Origin: Jilunia laotingensis
Lineage (GTDB): Bacteria > Bacteroidota > Bacteroidia > Bacteroidales > Bacteroidaceae
Assembly (NCBI RefSeq): GCF_014385165.1
Contig: NZ_JACRTF010000001.1
Span: 3,224,001 to 3,288,000, forward strand
DNA length: 64,000 bases
Reading direction: 5' to 3'
Below are positions 17,748-27,498 of the stretch, in pieces (positions within the stretch are counted from its first letter, which is position 1; each line of letters begins with the position of its first letter). The notes under the pieces are model-generated. The model made no database searches. It worked only from the letters and a program-made list of their open reading frames with translations, and had not been told where the DNA came from. The position numbers and the translations under genes were made by a program.

Positions 17748-18947
17748 TCAGGAGATTATAACTGAATTTATTAATGCACTGATTTCTTCCATCCGGATGG
17801 CGGCTGTCAGTGAGAAACGGATGCGTGAAGTCCCTTCGGGCACTGTGGGTGGCCGTACGGGCAGTACATAAAAACCTTTACGTTGAAGTTCTTCCGCTTT
17901 CAGAAGGGAAGCACTGCTTGTACCCGTTACCATGGGTACGATGTGGCTTACGGACGGACAATCATATCCTTTTTGCTTCAACGCCTCTCTGAGTAATTGG
18001 CTGGTTTGTTTCAATGTATCACGTTTTGACCGGAAGTCGGGCAGCCGTTGCAATAGAAACGATGTCCATTGAATGTTTACGGGTGGGAGCGCAGTGGTGA
18101 AGATAAATGTACGCATTTTATTAATCAGATAGTCGCGAATGACCTGCTTACATACTATATAGGCTCCTGTTGAGGCAAGTGATTTGCCGAAAGTGCCTAC
18201 CAGAAAGTCTATATCGGGGATGCAGCCTTGTTCTTCGGCACAACCGAGTCCATTGTCGCCCCGTATGCCAAATGCATGGGCTTCGTCTACATATAAGTAT
18301 ACATTCGGAAATCTTTTTTTCAGGTGAACCAGTTCTTCCAAGTCGGCTGCATCGCCATCCATGCTGAATATGCTTTCGGTGACGATGATAATACTGTTCC
18401 AGTTGGAATGCTGTTCTTCCACCAAACGCTCCAATTGGCAGTATTCGTTATGGCGGAAGCGGATGCATTTCGCACCGGACAGCCGGATGCCGTCAATCAG
18501 GCTGGCATGTACCAATTTGTCCGCCAGTATCAATGTACGCGCATCGCAGATGGCCGGTAAGATACCTGTATTGGCATGATAACCGCTGTTGAATACCAAA
18601 GCGGCTTCAGTGCCGAAGGCCTCGGCTAGTTGCTGTTCCAGCCGGTCGTAAACAGTGAAATTTCCTGTTAACAGCCGGGAGGAAGAAGAGGAAGGGAGGA
18701 AAGTTTCCGGTGTCAGTGTGTCCAGAAATTCCCGGTGCAATTCAATATCGCTTGCCAATCCCAGATAGTCATTGGAAGAAAGATTCAGCATCCGTTGTCC
18801 GTTCACGATGATATCCCTTTCCTCATGCAGGATGGAGGGAAGTTGCCGCAAATTGCTGTGATCGTTCAGAGAAGCGAGTTGGGATCGAAGTCTTTCCTCT
18901 AAATTTTCTTCCGTTTGTTGAGGAGTGGGTGTATGAAGGTTTGTCAT
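17748..18947 (-). CDS. bioF: 8-amino-7-oxononanoate synthase
   Basis: 399 residues, alpha-oxoamine synthase family, PLP-dependent. Seen: NLSSNDYLGLA, SGYHANTGIL, DEAHAFGIRG with the PLP-contacting Asp and His, and the Schiff-base Lys in VGTFGKSLASTGAY. It condenses pimeloyl-ACP with L-alanine. The N-terminal 40 residues before the core are slightly longer than in short homologues. It lies 14 bp after bioBA. Confidence 0.94.
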   Translation of the reverse strand: MTNLHTPTPQQTEENLEERLRSQLASLNDHSNLRQLPSILHEERDIIVNGQRMLNLSSNDYLGLASDIELHREFLDTLTPETFLPSSSSSRLLTGNFTVYDRLEQQLAEAFGTEAALVFNSGYHANTGILPAICDARTLILADKLVHASLIDGIRLSGAKCIRFRHNEYCQLERLVEEQHSNWNSIIIVTESIFSMDGDAADLEELVHLKKRFPNVYLYVDEAHAFGIRGDNGLGCAEEQGCIPDIDFLVGTFGKSLASTGAYIVCKQVIRDYLINKMRTFIFTTALPPVNIQWTSFLLQRLPDFRSKRDTLKQTSQLLREALKQKGYDCPSVSHIVPMVTGTSSASLLKAEELQRKGFYVLPVRPPTVPEGTSRIRFSLTAAIRMEEISALINSVIIS

Positions 18948-18961
18948 AGGATATATCTGTT

Positions 18962-21358
18962 TTAGCTAAGTATGTCAATTACGCCTTTCGTCAATTTGCT
19001 CAACTGTCCGGGGGTGATAACGAACGGAGGCATCAAGTAAACCAATCGTCCGAAAGGACGTACCCAGATTCCTTTTTCTACAAAACGGCGTTGCATATCT
19101 GCCATATCGACCGGTTCTTTCATCTCGATTACTCCGATGGCACCGAGTATCCGAACATCTGCAACGGTAGCCAAAGACCGTGCGGGAGCCAATTCCTGTT
19201 TAAGCTGCTTCTCGATACTCTGTACTTTTTCTTGCCAACCGGAGCTTATCAGTAAGTTGACAGAGGCACATGCTACGGCACATGCCAGCGGATTTCCCAT
19301 GAACGTAGGTCCGTGCATGAACGCTCCCGGTGCATGATTGGATATCATGTCAGCCACCCGGTTGCTCGCCAGTACGGCGGATAATGTCATATATCCTCCG
19401 GTCAGGGCTTTGCCGATACACATGATATCCGGCTCTATTCCGGCATGTTCCCAGGCAAAGAGTTTGCCTGTGCGTCCGAAGCCGGTAGCTATCTCGTCAA
19501 AGATCAGCAACAGATGATGTTCACGGCAAAGTTTCGCTGCTTCCCGTAGGTATTGGGGATGGTAGAACCACATGCCTCCCGCTCCCTGCACGATGGGTTC
19601 GAGTATGAGTGCCGCCAGTTCGCCGGAATGAGTTTCTATGACTTTTTTTAGGGGTAGAATGTCCTCCGGATGCCATTCCCCATCGAAACGGGAGGCAGGT
19701 TGCGGCACAAAATGGCGTACCGGAAGTGCCGCACCGAAGAGGGAATGCATTCCCGTCACCGGGTCGCATACCGACATGGCATTCCAAGTATCCCCGTGGT
19801 ATCCGCTGCGGATGGTTACAAAATTGTTTTTGTCAGGTTGCCCGGCTGCATACCAATATTGCACTGCCATTTTCAGAGCCACTTCCACGGCAACCGAACC
19901 GGAATCCGCATAAAATATCTTTTGCATCGAAGGAGGAACCAGAGGCAATAGGAGCTTGCCTAATTCGATAGCCGGATCGTGGGTCAGTCCTCCGAACATG
20001 ACGTGCGACATTTTTTCCAGTTGCTTCTGTGCCGCTTGGTTCAGTACCGGATGATTATAGCCATGTACGGCACACCACCAAGAGGACATGCCTTCGATCA
20101 GAACCCTGCCGTCACTGAGTGTAATGGTTGCTCCTTCCGCTTTTTCTACTTTATACACCGGTAGCGGGTTGGTGGTGGAGGTATACGGATGCCAGATGTG
20201 TTCACGGTCGAACTCGGAGGGCAATGTGTATCCCGTTTCCATTATCAGTTGTTTGTCTTCCGAAACCTTTGATCCGAGCGTGGTCAATAAATCTCCTACA
20301 ATGGCGGAATTGATCCCGATATGCAATGCCTTTTTTATGGTTTCGGGTGAGATTTGCGATCTTCCTCCGGCAAAACGCAGATAAGCGGTGGGATTGATGA
20401 ACCTGAACAGGGCGATGGTAATTAATATTTCCTCCTCACTTAACGGCTTTTCGTGTTCCAAAGGAGTTCCCGGAATGGGACTGAGCAGATTGATAGGAAT
20501 GGATTGTATGGCTAACTTTTTCAGTGTAAATGCAAATTCGATGCGTTGCTCCATTGTTTCCCCCATGCCGATGATACCCCCGCAACAGATATCCATGCCT
20601 ACGTTTCGGGCAGCGGCAAGGGTGGCAAGTTTTTGTTCTTGTGTATGGGTGGAACAAAGTTTCGGAAAATAAGAAGGGGCAGTTTCCAGATTGCAATGGT
20701 AACGGGTGATACCCGCTTCGTAGAGGGTGCGTAATTCATTCTCTTCCAGCAGTCCCAGGGAGGCGCATAATTGAATGGAAGAGTGCCGTCTCATCTGACG
20801 GGCTGAATCGCAAAGTTGAGTAAGTTGTTTGGGAGATGGTTTTCGTCCGCTGGTGACGAGAGAGAATCGGGCTATGCCTTGTGCTTCGTTGTATTGTGCC
20901 TGCCGGAGACATTCGTCGGGGCTGACGAGATCATAAACTTCTGCTTTTGTTTTGTAATGGGCGGATTGCGCACACCATTTACAATTTTCAGGACATCTGC
21001 CGGACTTGGCATTAATGATAGAACACATGTCGAATTCGCGCTGCGCGCGTGCGACGGTGATTTCGTGGGCAGCAGCATAGAGTGCTTCCCTGTCGGCCGT
21101 ATTGGCGAGCCAAGCCGCTTGTTCGGGAGTGATATTCACCCCGGCAAGTACTTGGTCTTTCAGTTCTTCCAGTGTCATATTTATAATATAAGGTAAAGTT
21201 TGAGCTGATTTTTGCTTGGAGAGGGAACATTCCGTCACATTGAAATGCAATTGCCCGATAGTTACCTGGCAGCCTAAACTGGCGAATGCAGCATATCCTT
21301 TCCGGCTCCATTGGCTGAAACGTATTTCTGGAAGATATGTATAACGGTTTGTTTTCAT
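18962..21358 (-). CDS. bioBA: BioB-BioA fusion: biotin synthase joined to DAPA aminotransferase, with N-terminal extension
   Basis: 798 residues in one frame. Residues 61-370 are biotin synthase: the radical-SAM cluster [11 protein letters not shown] at about 130-140, then [12 protein letters not shown] and [16 protein letters not shown]. From about 380 the frame continues into adenosylmethionine-8-amino-7-oxononanoate aminotransferase: [26 protein letters not shown] and the PLP Lys in [11 protein letters not shown]. One protein thus catalyses two non-adjacent steps, DAPA formation and the final sulfur insertion. The first 60 residues ([23 protein letters not shown]) are not part of normal BioB, which would begin at Met61 (base 21178). 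A -7 box at 21381-21389 leaves only about 15 nt of leader, favouring use of the upstream ATG. First gene of the bio operon. Confidence 0.9.
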   Translation of the reverse strand: MKTNRYTYLPEIRFSQWSRKGYAAFASLGCQVTIGQLHFNVTECSLSKQKSAQTLPYIINMTLEELKDQVLAGVNITPEQAAWLANTADREALYAAAHEITVARAQREFDMCSIINAKSGRCPENCKWCAQSAHYKTKAEVYDLVSPDECLRQAQYNEAQGIARFSLVTSGRKPSPKQLTQLCDSARQMRRHSSIQLCASLGLLEENELRTLYEAGITRYHCNLETAPSYFPKLCSTHTQEQKLATLAAARNVGMDICCGGIIGMGETMEQRIEFAFTLKKLAIQSIPINLLSPIPGTPLEHEKPLSEEEILITIALFRFINPTAYLRFAGGRSQISPETIKKALHIGINSAIVGDLLTTLGSKVSEDKQLIMETGYTLPSEFDREHIWHPYTSTTNPLPVYKVEKAEGATITLSDGRVLIEGMSSWWCAVHGYNHPVLNQAAQKQLEKMSHVMFGGLTHDPAIELGKLLLPLVPPSMQKIFYADSGSVAVEVALKMAVQYWYAAGQPDKNNFVTIRSGYHGDTWNAMSVCDPVTGMHSLFGAALPVRHFVPQPASRFDGEWHPEDILPLKKVIETHSGELAALILEPIVQGAGGMWFYHPQYLREAAKLCREHHLLLIFDEIATGFGRTGKLFAWEHAGIEPDIMCIGKALTGGYMTLSAVLASNRVADMISNHAPGAFMHGPTFMGNPLACAVACASVNLLISSGWQEKVQSIEKQLKQELAPARSLATVADVRILGAIGVIEMKEPVDMADMQRRFVEKGIWVRPFGRLVYLMPPFVITPGQLSKLTKGVIDILS

Positions 21359-21380
21359 CTTTTAAATCTCTTGAATGGCG

Positions 21381-21389
21381 GCAAATGTA
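21381..21389 (-). promoter_or_regulatory. -7 box TACATTTGC for the bio operon
   Basis: Exact TAnnTTTGC 23 nt upstream of the bioBA ATG. No -33 match was found at 19-21 nt; that position instead holds a small inverted repeat (ATAG...CTAT), which may be where a regulator acts. Confidence 0.5.
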
Positions 21390-21465
21390 CAAAGAAACTT
21401 TGAGATTATAGATGAACTATCGGTGACTTTATTTGCCTGAAGAAGTGAGATTGAACAGAAAAGTG

Positions 21466-21474
21466 TATCTTTGC
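21466..21474 (+). promoter_or_regulatory. -7 box TATCTTTGC for the AAA-ATPase gene
   Basis: Exact TAnnTTTGC about 34 nt upstream of the start at 21508, divergent from the bio promoter. The -33 element is weak. Confidence 0.5.
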
Positions 21475-21507
21475 GTTCAGCTAATGTCCTATTAATACCA
21501 TAGTCTT

Positions 21508-23067
21508 ATGATTGAGTCAAGCCGTAAACTCCCTATCGGGATACAAACTTTTGAAGATATTCGTAGAGATGAATATCTTTATGTTGATAAAACAAAATTT
21601 GTTTGGAGAGCAGCTTCTACCGGAAAACCTTATTTTTTAAGTCGTCCGCGTCGTTTTGGAAAGAGTTTGTTACTGTCGACCTTCGAGGCTTATTTTGAAG
21701 GGAAAAGAGAACTGTTCAAAGGGCTGGCTATTGAGGGATTGGAAAAAGAATGGATAAAATATCCGGTATTGCATCTTGATCTGAATGCGGAGAAGTATGA
21801 TGAGACGGAAGGCTTAACATCCATCCTAAGTAACTACTTGACCCAGTGGGAACAGATTTATGGTGAAGGTGAGGATGAAAAAACTTTGTCAAGCCGTTTT
21901 GCCGGAGTAATTCGTCGTGCTTCCGGGAAGACGGGGCGTAAAGTAGTAGTTCTGATTGATGAATATGACAAGCCCTTATTGCAAGCCTTATGCAATGAGA
22001 ATTTGTTGAAAGAATATCGTGATACGTTGAAGGCTTTTTACGGGGTTCTCAAAAGTTCGGATCGTTACCTGCGTTTTGTTTTTCTGACAGGTGTCACTAA
22101 ATTTGCACAAGTCAGTGTATTCAGTGATCTCAACCAGTTGCAGGACATCAGCATGTGGTACGATTATGCTACGGTTTGCGGTATCACTAAAGAAGAGTTG
22201 GAGGTTACTTTCAAGCAGGAATTGGAATTGCTTGGAAAGGTAAATGATATGACTTATGAAGAAACTGTCGATAAAATGGCATGTCTATATGACGGATATC
22301 ATTTTCACCCTTCGGGAGAAGGCGTATTCAATCCGTTCAGTGTGCTGAATGCCTTGAAAGCGAAAGAATTCAGTGATTATTGGTTTCAGACGGGAACTCC
22401 GACTTTTTTAGTCGAGTTGCTGAAAGATAGCGATTACGATCTCCGGACTTTGATTGACGGGGTGGAGGCAGCTTCGACAGCTTTTACCGAATATAGAGCG
22501 GATTCTGATAATCCGATACCATTGATTTACCAAAGTGGTTATCTGACGATCAAGGGGTATGACAAAGAATTTAAGATGTATCGGCTTGGTTTTCCCAACG
22601 ATGAAGTGAAATATGGTTTTATGAATTTTATCTTACCGTTCTATACCCCCATCAGGGATGGAGAAAAAAGATTCTACATAGGTAAATTTGTCCAGGAGCT
22701 ACGTTCGGGAGATGTTCCTGATTTTCTGACTCGTCTGAAATCTTTCTTTGCAGATTTTTCTTATGAGCTGAGCGAAGATAAAGAGCGGTATTATCAAGTT
22801 GTTTTCTACTTGGTATTTAAATTGATGGGTGAGTTCACTGAAGCTGAAGTACGTAGTGCGCGTGGTAGGGCGGATGCAGTGGTCAAGACTCCAAAATACA
22901 TCTATGTGTTTGAATTCAAACTGAACGGTACGGCTGAACAGGCTTTACAACAGATTGATGATAAAGGTTATCTGATTCCTTATTTGGCAGATGGGCGCGA
23001 GATTGTCAAAGTAGGTGTTGAATTCTGTGCGGAGACACGTAATATCAGCCGTTGGCTGGTGGAGTAA
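21508..23067 (+). CDS. AAA-ATPase-like protein with C-terminal PD-(D/E)XK nuclease domain
   Basis: 519 residues of a family found in many copies in Bacteroides. The N-terminal part has IGIQTFEDIRRDEYLYVDKT and a Walker A-like loop (SRPRRFGKSLL); VVLIDEYDKPL is Walker B. The C-terminal part has RADAVV followed by YVFEFKL, the Asp and ExK of a PD-(D/E)XK nuclease fold. Role unknown; the two-domain layout suggests ATP-dependent nucleic-acid processing or a defence or toxin-like role, but nothing nearby supports one of these. It has its own promoter and sits between the bio operon and a DUF4421 gene. Confidence 0.8.
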   Translation: MIESSRKLPIGIQTFEDIRRDEYLYVDKTKFVWRAASTGKPYFLSRPRRFGKSLLLSTFEAYFEGKRELFKGLAIEGLEKEWIKYPVLHLDLNAEKYDETEGLTSILSNYLTQWEQIYGEGEDEKTLSSRFAGVIRRASGKTGRKVVVLIDEYDKPLLQALCNENLLKEYRDTLKAFYGVLKSSDRYLRFVFLTGVTKFAQVSVFSDLNQLQDISMWYDYATVCGITKEELEVTFKQELELLGKVNDMTYEETVDKMACLYDGYHFHPSGEGVFNPFSVLNALKAKEFSDYWFQTGTPTFLVELLKDSDYDLRTLIDGVEAASTAFTEYRADSDNPIPLIYQSGYLTIKGYDKEFKMYRLGFPNDEVKYGFMNFILPFYTPIRDGEKRFYIGKFVQELRSGDVPDFLTRLKSFFADFSYELSEDKERYYQVVFYLVFKLMGEFTEAEVRSARGRADAVVKTPKYIYVFEFKLNGTAEQALQQIDDKGYLIPYLADGREIVKVGVEFCAETRNISRWLVE

Positions 23068-23118
23068 GAGGATCGTTGGCAGGTGGAGTAGGGGAAAATG
23101 AATGATCTAAGTGGAGAA

Positions 23119-24210
23119 TCATTTCCTTCTATATTGCTTTTTCAAATAGAAATTGAATCCTGCGTATATCTGCAAAGTTCCGAAGCCGTTGTTCAGGGAA
23201 AAATTGCCCCTGTAATAATCATATGTACGGCCTACAAAAGAGGTTCCCGCAAAGTATTTACTATTGTTATATACTACACCTGCCCGTAGGATGAAATCGA
23301 TATTGAAGTTCTTATACCACTCATTATTCTCCTTTTCTTCTTTCTCTATACGAGATGTTTTATAGGCTACGGCAGGACTGAAAGAGATGCATGCAAGCCA
23401 GTTTTTGGCAAACACCCAGTTGTAAGCATATCCTAAGTTGAGGCTTATATTGGTATATTTGATATGATCCATTCTTGAGCCAGGGTTCATTTTCTCTTGA
23501 ATTATCAATGGCAAACGGGTATAATCGAAATCAAGATTATGGGTTGAGATCGAGAATCCCCCGATCAATGAACCGGCACTCCGTAGTTGATTGGTGCTTT
23601 GGCTGAATGCTGCTGGATAAGAGAACCGACGGTAGTTGAAAACATAAAAAAGATTCAACCCCTTCATGTCTACTTTCAATCCGTCAAAGTCTTCGGAATA
23701 ATCGGAAGGAATGTCGTCAAAACCACTTATTTTATGAATGCGGTAGTCGTTACCCGTACGCCGATAAAACACGTCAACACCCAATTTTGAACTATAAAGA
23801 CTTAAATCGAATTCCGTACCCTTTCTTTTTCCTTTCTGCTTGCCATAAAGCCCGTCAGTATCGATAGACCATCCAAGGAAAATCCACCGCCAACCGAAAT
23901 AAGGGCCTATCTTGTTGCGTGGATGAGGCGAGAAGCGGATTCGTTGTTCTTTCGGAGTAGTGCTGCCTACGGCATAATATTCATAATTCGTAAAATGATC
24001 CAGCATCAATGCATAGTTATAGCGGTTCGGGCTGATATAGGTCGTGTCTATATCATCGGGATTAAATAGATAGTTGAATACTTTTATGAATGCGTTTTCT
24101 TTTTTCTCGGCTTTCAAGCTATCGGATGTGATGATGTCTCCTCCATTCCAGGCAAACGAAGGAAGTAAATACAATAGCAAGTATAATCCGATAATAAGAC
24201 GTTTCAGCAT
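23119..24210 (-). CDS. DUF4421 outer-membrane protein
   Basis: 363 residues. An N-terminal signal peptide (LIIGLYLLLYLLPSFAWNGG) is followed by alternating aromatic beta strands and a C-terminal strand ending in GFNFYLKKQY, consistent with a small outer-membrane barrel. GPYFGWRWIFLGWSID and YRIHKISGF are typical of the DUF4421 family, whose function is unknown. It is convergent with the AAA-ATPase gene and divergent from the SusC gene. Confidence 0.72.
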   Translation of the reverse strand: MLKRLIIGLYLLLYLLPSFAWNGGDIITSDSLKAEKKENAFIKVFNYLFNPDDIDTTYISPNRYNYALMLDHFTNYEYYAVGSTTPKEQRIRFSPHPRNKIGPYFGWRWIFLGWSIDTDGLYGKQKGKRKGTEFDLSLYSSKLGVDVFYRRTGNDYRIHKISGFDDIPSDYSEDFDGLKVDMKGLNLFYVFNYRRFSYPAAFSQSTNQLRSAGSLIGGFSISTHNLDFDYTRLPLIIQEKMNPGSRMDHIKYTNISLNLGYAYNWVFAKNWLACISFSPAVAYKTSRIEKEEKENNEWYKNFNIDFILRAGVVYNNSKYFAGTSFVGRTYDYYRGNFSLNNGFGTLQIYAGFNFYLKKQYRRK

Positions 24211-24353
24211 AGTTTGTTATTTACACTGCGAATTTAACAGTTACACTCCATAAATCCCAATAATCTTCTAAGAATTGTTTCTTTTCTTAAACAAAATCTC
24301 ATAATCTAATGTTTTATTCAATCATGCATATAAAATATAAACTACATGTAATT

Positions 24354-27300
24354 ATGAGAATCAATCTGCGTTTATTAGTCGCGTTTCTTTTTGTAACCCT
24401 TGCAGTCTCTATACAAGCGGCTGTGCAGCAGGAGAAGCGCATAACGGGTACAGTGGTCTCTGAAGGAGAGCCATTACCCGGAGTTTCTGTTCAGGTAAAA
24501 GGTCATTCCACCGGAACGATCACCGATATTGATGGGAAATATTCTATTTCGGCTCCAGCGGATGGAGTGCTGATTTTTCGTTTTGTCGGATTGAGAAGTG
24601 CGGAAGAACACATTAACGGACGAAACACAATCAATGTTACGATGGAATCGGATAGCAAGCAACTGGATGAAGTCATGGTTGTTGCCTACGCTACCGCCAA
24701 AAAATATAGTTTTACCGGAGCTGCTTCTACCGTAAAGGGAGACGAAATAGCCAAATTGCAAACATCCAGCGTATCCCGTGCCCTTGAAGGTACGGTTTCG
24801 GGTGTGCAAGCCAGTGCGGCCAGTGGGCAACCCGGTACGGATGCTGAAATCCGTATCCGTGGTATCGGTTCTATCAATGCTTCCAGCGCACCGCTTTATG
24901 TGGTGGACGGTGTACCTTTCGATGGGAGTGTGAACTCTATCAATCCGGACGATATTGCTTCGATGACCGTGTTGAAAGATGCGGCTTCCGCTGCCCTTTA
25001 TGGTTCACGTGGTGCTAATGGTGTAATTATTATTACGACCAAACAGGGACAGACCGATTCGAAAGCGACTGTTAATGTAAAGGCATCGTTCGGTGGATCG
25101 AACCGTGCGGTGCGGGACTACGATCGTATCGGAACAAACGATTATTTCCAATTGTATTGGGAGGCTTTACGCAACCAATATGCGAAGGATACGGAACATT
25201 ATACACCTGCCACGGCTGCTTCTCAGGCGTCAAAAGACTTGGTGACCAAATTGATGGGAGCCGGACCTAATCCTTATGGGACGAATTATCCGCAACCGGT
25301 CGGAACAGATGGGAAATTGGTGGCGGGAGCAGAGCCTCTTTGGGATTTTGACTGGAGTGACGCTATGGAGCAACAGGCTTTGCGTACTGAACTCAACCTG
25401 AATGTGTCAGGAGGCGGTCAAAAGAACCAATATTTCTTTTCTGCCGGTTACCTGAACGATAAAGGTATTGCGCTTGAATCCGGTTATCAACGGTTTAATC
25501 TCCGTTCTAACATAACCAGTGAGATGACATCCTGGCTAAAAGGTGGAGTTAATATGAGTTTTGCCCATTCCATGCAGAATTATCCGTTATCATCAGATTC
25601 GAATACCAGTAATGTGATAAACGCAGGGCGCACCATGCCCGGGTTTTATCCTATTTATGAGGTGAATCCCGACGGTTCATTCAAGACTGACGAAAACGGA
25701 GATCGTATTCCTGATTTCGGGCCGTATCGTCCTTCCGGTTCCATGTCTAACTGGAACCTTCCTGCAACACTCCCTCTCGACAAATCGGAGCGTATGAAAG
25801 ATGAGTTTTCAGGTCGTACCTTTTTGGAAGTTACGTTTATGCCCGGATTGAAATTTAAGACGAGTTTCAACTTCGATCTTATCAACTACAATTCTCTCGA
25901 CTTTACCAATTCTTTGATAGGTCCGTCGGTGGTTACGGGAGGCGGTTCAAGCCGTGTCAACAACCGGACTTTCTCGTGGACATGGAATAATATAGCTACG
26001 TATGATAAGACGATCGGTGAACATCACTTTAATATACTTGCAGGCCAGGAGGCTTATTCGTATAGATATGACCAACTCACAGCTTCACGTTCGAAGATGG
26101 CTCAGCCCGATATGCCTGAACTGGTTGTCGGTTCTCAACTTACGGGTGGTTCCGGTTATCGGATCGATTATGCATTGGTAGGATATTTCACACAACTTTT
26201 GTATGATTTTCAGGATAAATACTTCTTTTCCGCTTCTTACCGTCGTGACGGTTCCTCCCGTTTCTCTCCGGAAACGCGTTGGGGTAACTTTTGGTCGGTG
26301 GGTGCATCATGGCGTATAGACCGGGAAGATTTTATGATTTCCACTTCCGATTGGTTGTCTGCATTGACTCTGAAAGCTAGTTATGGCGCACAGGGTAATG
26401 ATAACTTGGGAACCTATTATGCGAGTAAAGGACTTTATGCCATCGTTTCCAATTTGGGAGAAAATGCATTGGTTTCCGATCGTATTGCTACTCCGAAACT
26501 GAAATGGGAAACTAATCTTAACTTCAATGTCGGTATTGATTTCTCTCTATGGAACAATCGGGTTTCCGGTTCGTTCGATTTCTTCCAGCGCCGTTCCAAA
26601 GATTTGCTGTACTCTCGTCCTATCGCCCCTTCTATGGGATATAAATCGATAGACGAGAATGTGGGGGCATTGAGAAATACAGGTGTTGAGCTGACATTGA
26701 ACGGAACAGTTATAAATACCAATGGATTTGTCTGGAAACTGGGACTTAACCTGACCCATTATAAGAATGAAGTTACCGAATTGCCTCTGAAAGATATGCC
26801 TCCTTCCGGAGTAAATAAGTTGCAGGTAGGCCGTTCCGTATACGATTTCTATACAAAAGAATGGGCAGGCGTCGATCCGGAAAATGGCGATCCGCTATGG
26901 TATAAAGACATTCTCGATGATAATAATAACGTGGTAGGGCGTGGAACGACCAATGTGTATAAAGAAGCCTCCGATTATTATGTCAACAAGTCTTCTTTGC
27001 CTAAGATTTATGGTGGATTCAATACCGCTTTCTCTTATAAAGGATTCGATCTGTCGGCTGTATTTGCTTATAGCATAGGTGGATATATCATGAACCGGGA
27101 TATTACGATGATCTTACATAACGGTAGTGCCGAAGGACGTTCGTGGTCAAAAGAAATTCTGGATCGTTGGACTCCGGAGAATCGTTATACTGATGTTCCG
27201 GCTTTGGGTACGACAACGAATAACTGGACATCTTATTCAACGCGATTCCTTCAGAATAATTCTTATATGAGATTAAAGAACCTGACTTTGTCATATACGC

Positions 27301-27482
27301 TTCCGAAACAGCTTATCAGCCGAATCTCACTGAGTAATGTACAGGTGTTTGTACAAAGTGACAACCTGTTCACTGTCCACCGGAATCAAGGTCTCGATCC
27401 TGAACAAGGTATTACAGGTCTGACTTATTATCGCTACCCGGCTATGAGAACCTTTTCTGGCGGAGTAAATGTAACGTTTTAA
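24354..27482 (+). CDS. SusC/RagA-type TonB-linked outer-membrane transporter
   Basis: 1,042 residues from MRINLRLLVAFLF; an ATG 45 bp upstream is open but gives no better signal peptide. After the signal come a carboxypeptidase-like beta domain (RITGTVVSEGEPLPGV), the TonB-box-like DEVMVVAY, a plug domain (SGVQASAASGQPGTDAEIRIRG, YVVDGVPFDG, LKDAASAALYGSRGANGV) and a 22-strand barrel ending VNVTF. It imports a glycan or peptide ligand with the lipoprotein encoded next door. No glycosidase lies beside it, and no ECF sigma or hybrid two-component sensor is present; the nearest regulator is the convergent TPR-AraC gene. Confidence 0.93.
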   Translation: MRINLRLLVAFLFVTLAVSIQAAVQQEKRITGTVVSEGEPLPGVSVQVKGHSTGTITDIDGKYSISAPADGVLIFRFVGLRSAEEHINGRNTINVTMESDSKQLDEVMVVAYATAKKYSFTGAASTVKGDEIAKLQTSSVSRALEGTVSGVQASAASGQPGTDAEIRIRGIGSINASSAPLYVVDGVPFDGSVNSINPDDIASMTVLKDAASAALYGSRGANGVIIITTKQGQTDSKATVNVKASFGGSNRAVRDYDRIGTNDYFQLYWEALRNQYAKDTEHYTPATAASQASKDLVTKLMGAGPNPYGTNYPQPVGTDGKLVAGAEPLWDFDWSDAMEQQALRTELNLNVSGGGQKNQYFFSAGYLNDKGIALESGYQRFNLRSNITSEMTSWLKGGVNMSFAHSMQNYPLSSDSNTSNVINAGRTMPGFYPIYEVNPDGSFKTDENGDRIPDFGPYRPSGSMSNWNLPATLPLDKSERMKDEFSGRTFLEVTFMPGLKFKTSFNFDLINYNSLDFTNSLIGPSVVTGGGSSRVNNRTFSWTWNNIATYDKTIGEHHFNILAGQEAYSYRYDQLTASRSKMAQPDMPELVVGSQLTGGSGYRIDYALVGYFTQLLYDFQDKYFFSASYRRDGSSRFSPETRWGNFWSVGASWRIDREDFMISTSDWLSALTLKASYGAQGNDNLGTYYASKGLYAIVSNLGENALVSDRIATPKLKWETNLNFNVGIDFSLWNNRVSGSFDFFQRRSKDLLYSRPIAPSMGYKSIDENVGALRNTGVELTLNGTVINTNGFVWKLGLNLTHYKNEVTELPLKDMPPSGVNKLQVGRSVYDFYTKEWAGVDPENGDPLWYKDILDDNNNVVGRGTTNVYKEASDYYVNKSSLPKIYGGFNTAFSYKGFDLSAVFAYSIGGYIMNRDITMILHNGSAEGRSWSKEILDRWTPENRYTDVPALGTTTNNWTSYSTRFLQNNSYMRLKNLTLSYTLPKQLISRISLSNVQVFVQSDNLFTVHRNQGLDPEQGITGLTYYRYPAMRTFSGGVNVTF

Positions 27483-27498
27483 ATGAAAAATTATGATT

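Noticed and set aside
21359..21465. BirA- or BioR-type biotin operator, or a riboswitch, upstream of the bio operon
   Set aside because: Only a 4-bp inverted repeat (ATAG...CTAT) is seen; no match to the long BirA palindrome, and the leader before the first ATG is too short for a riboswitch.
24211..24353. ATTCATGAAT operator upstream of the SusC gene or the TPR-AraC gene
   Set aside because: Searched by eye in both upstream regions and not found, so the SusCD operon was not included in the proposed regulon.
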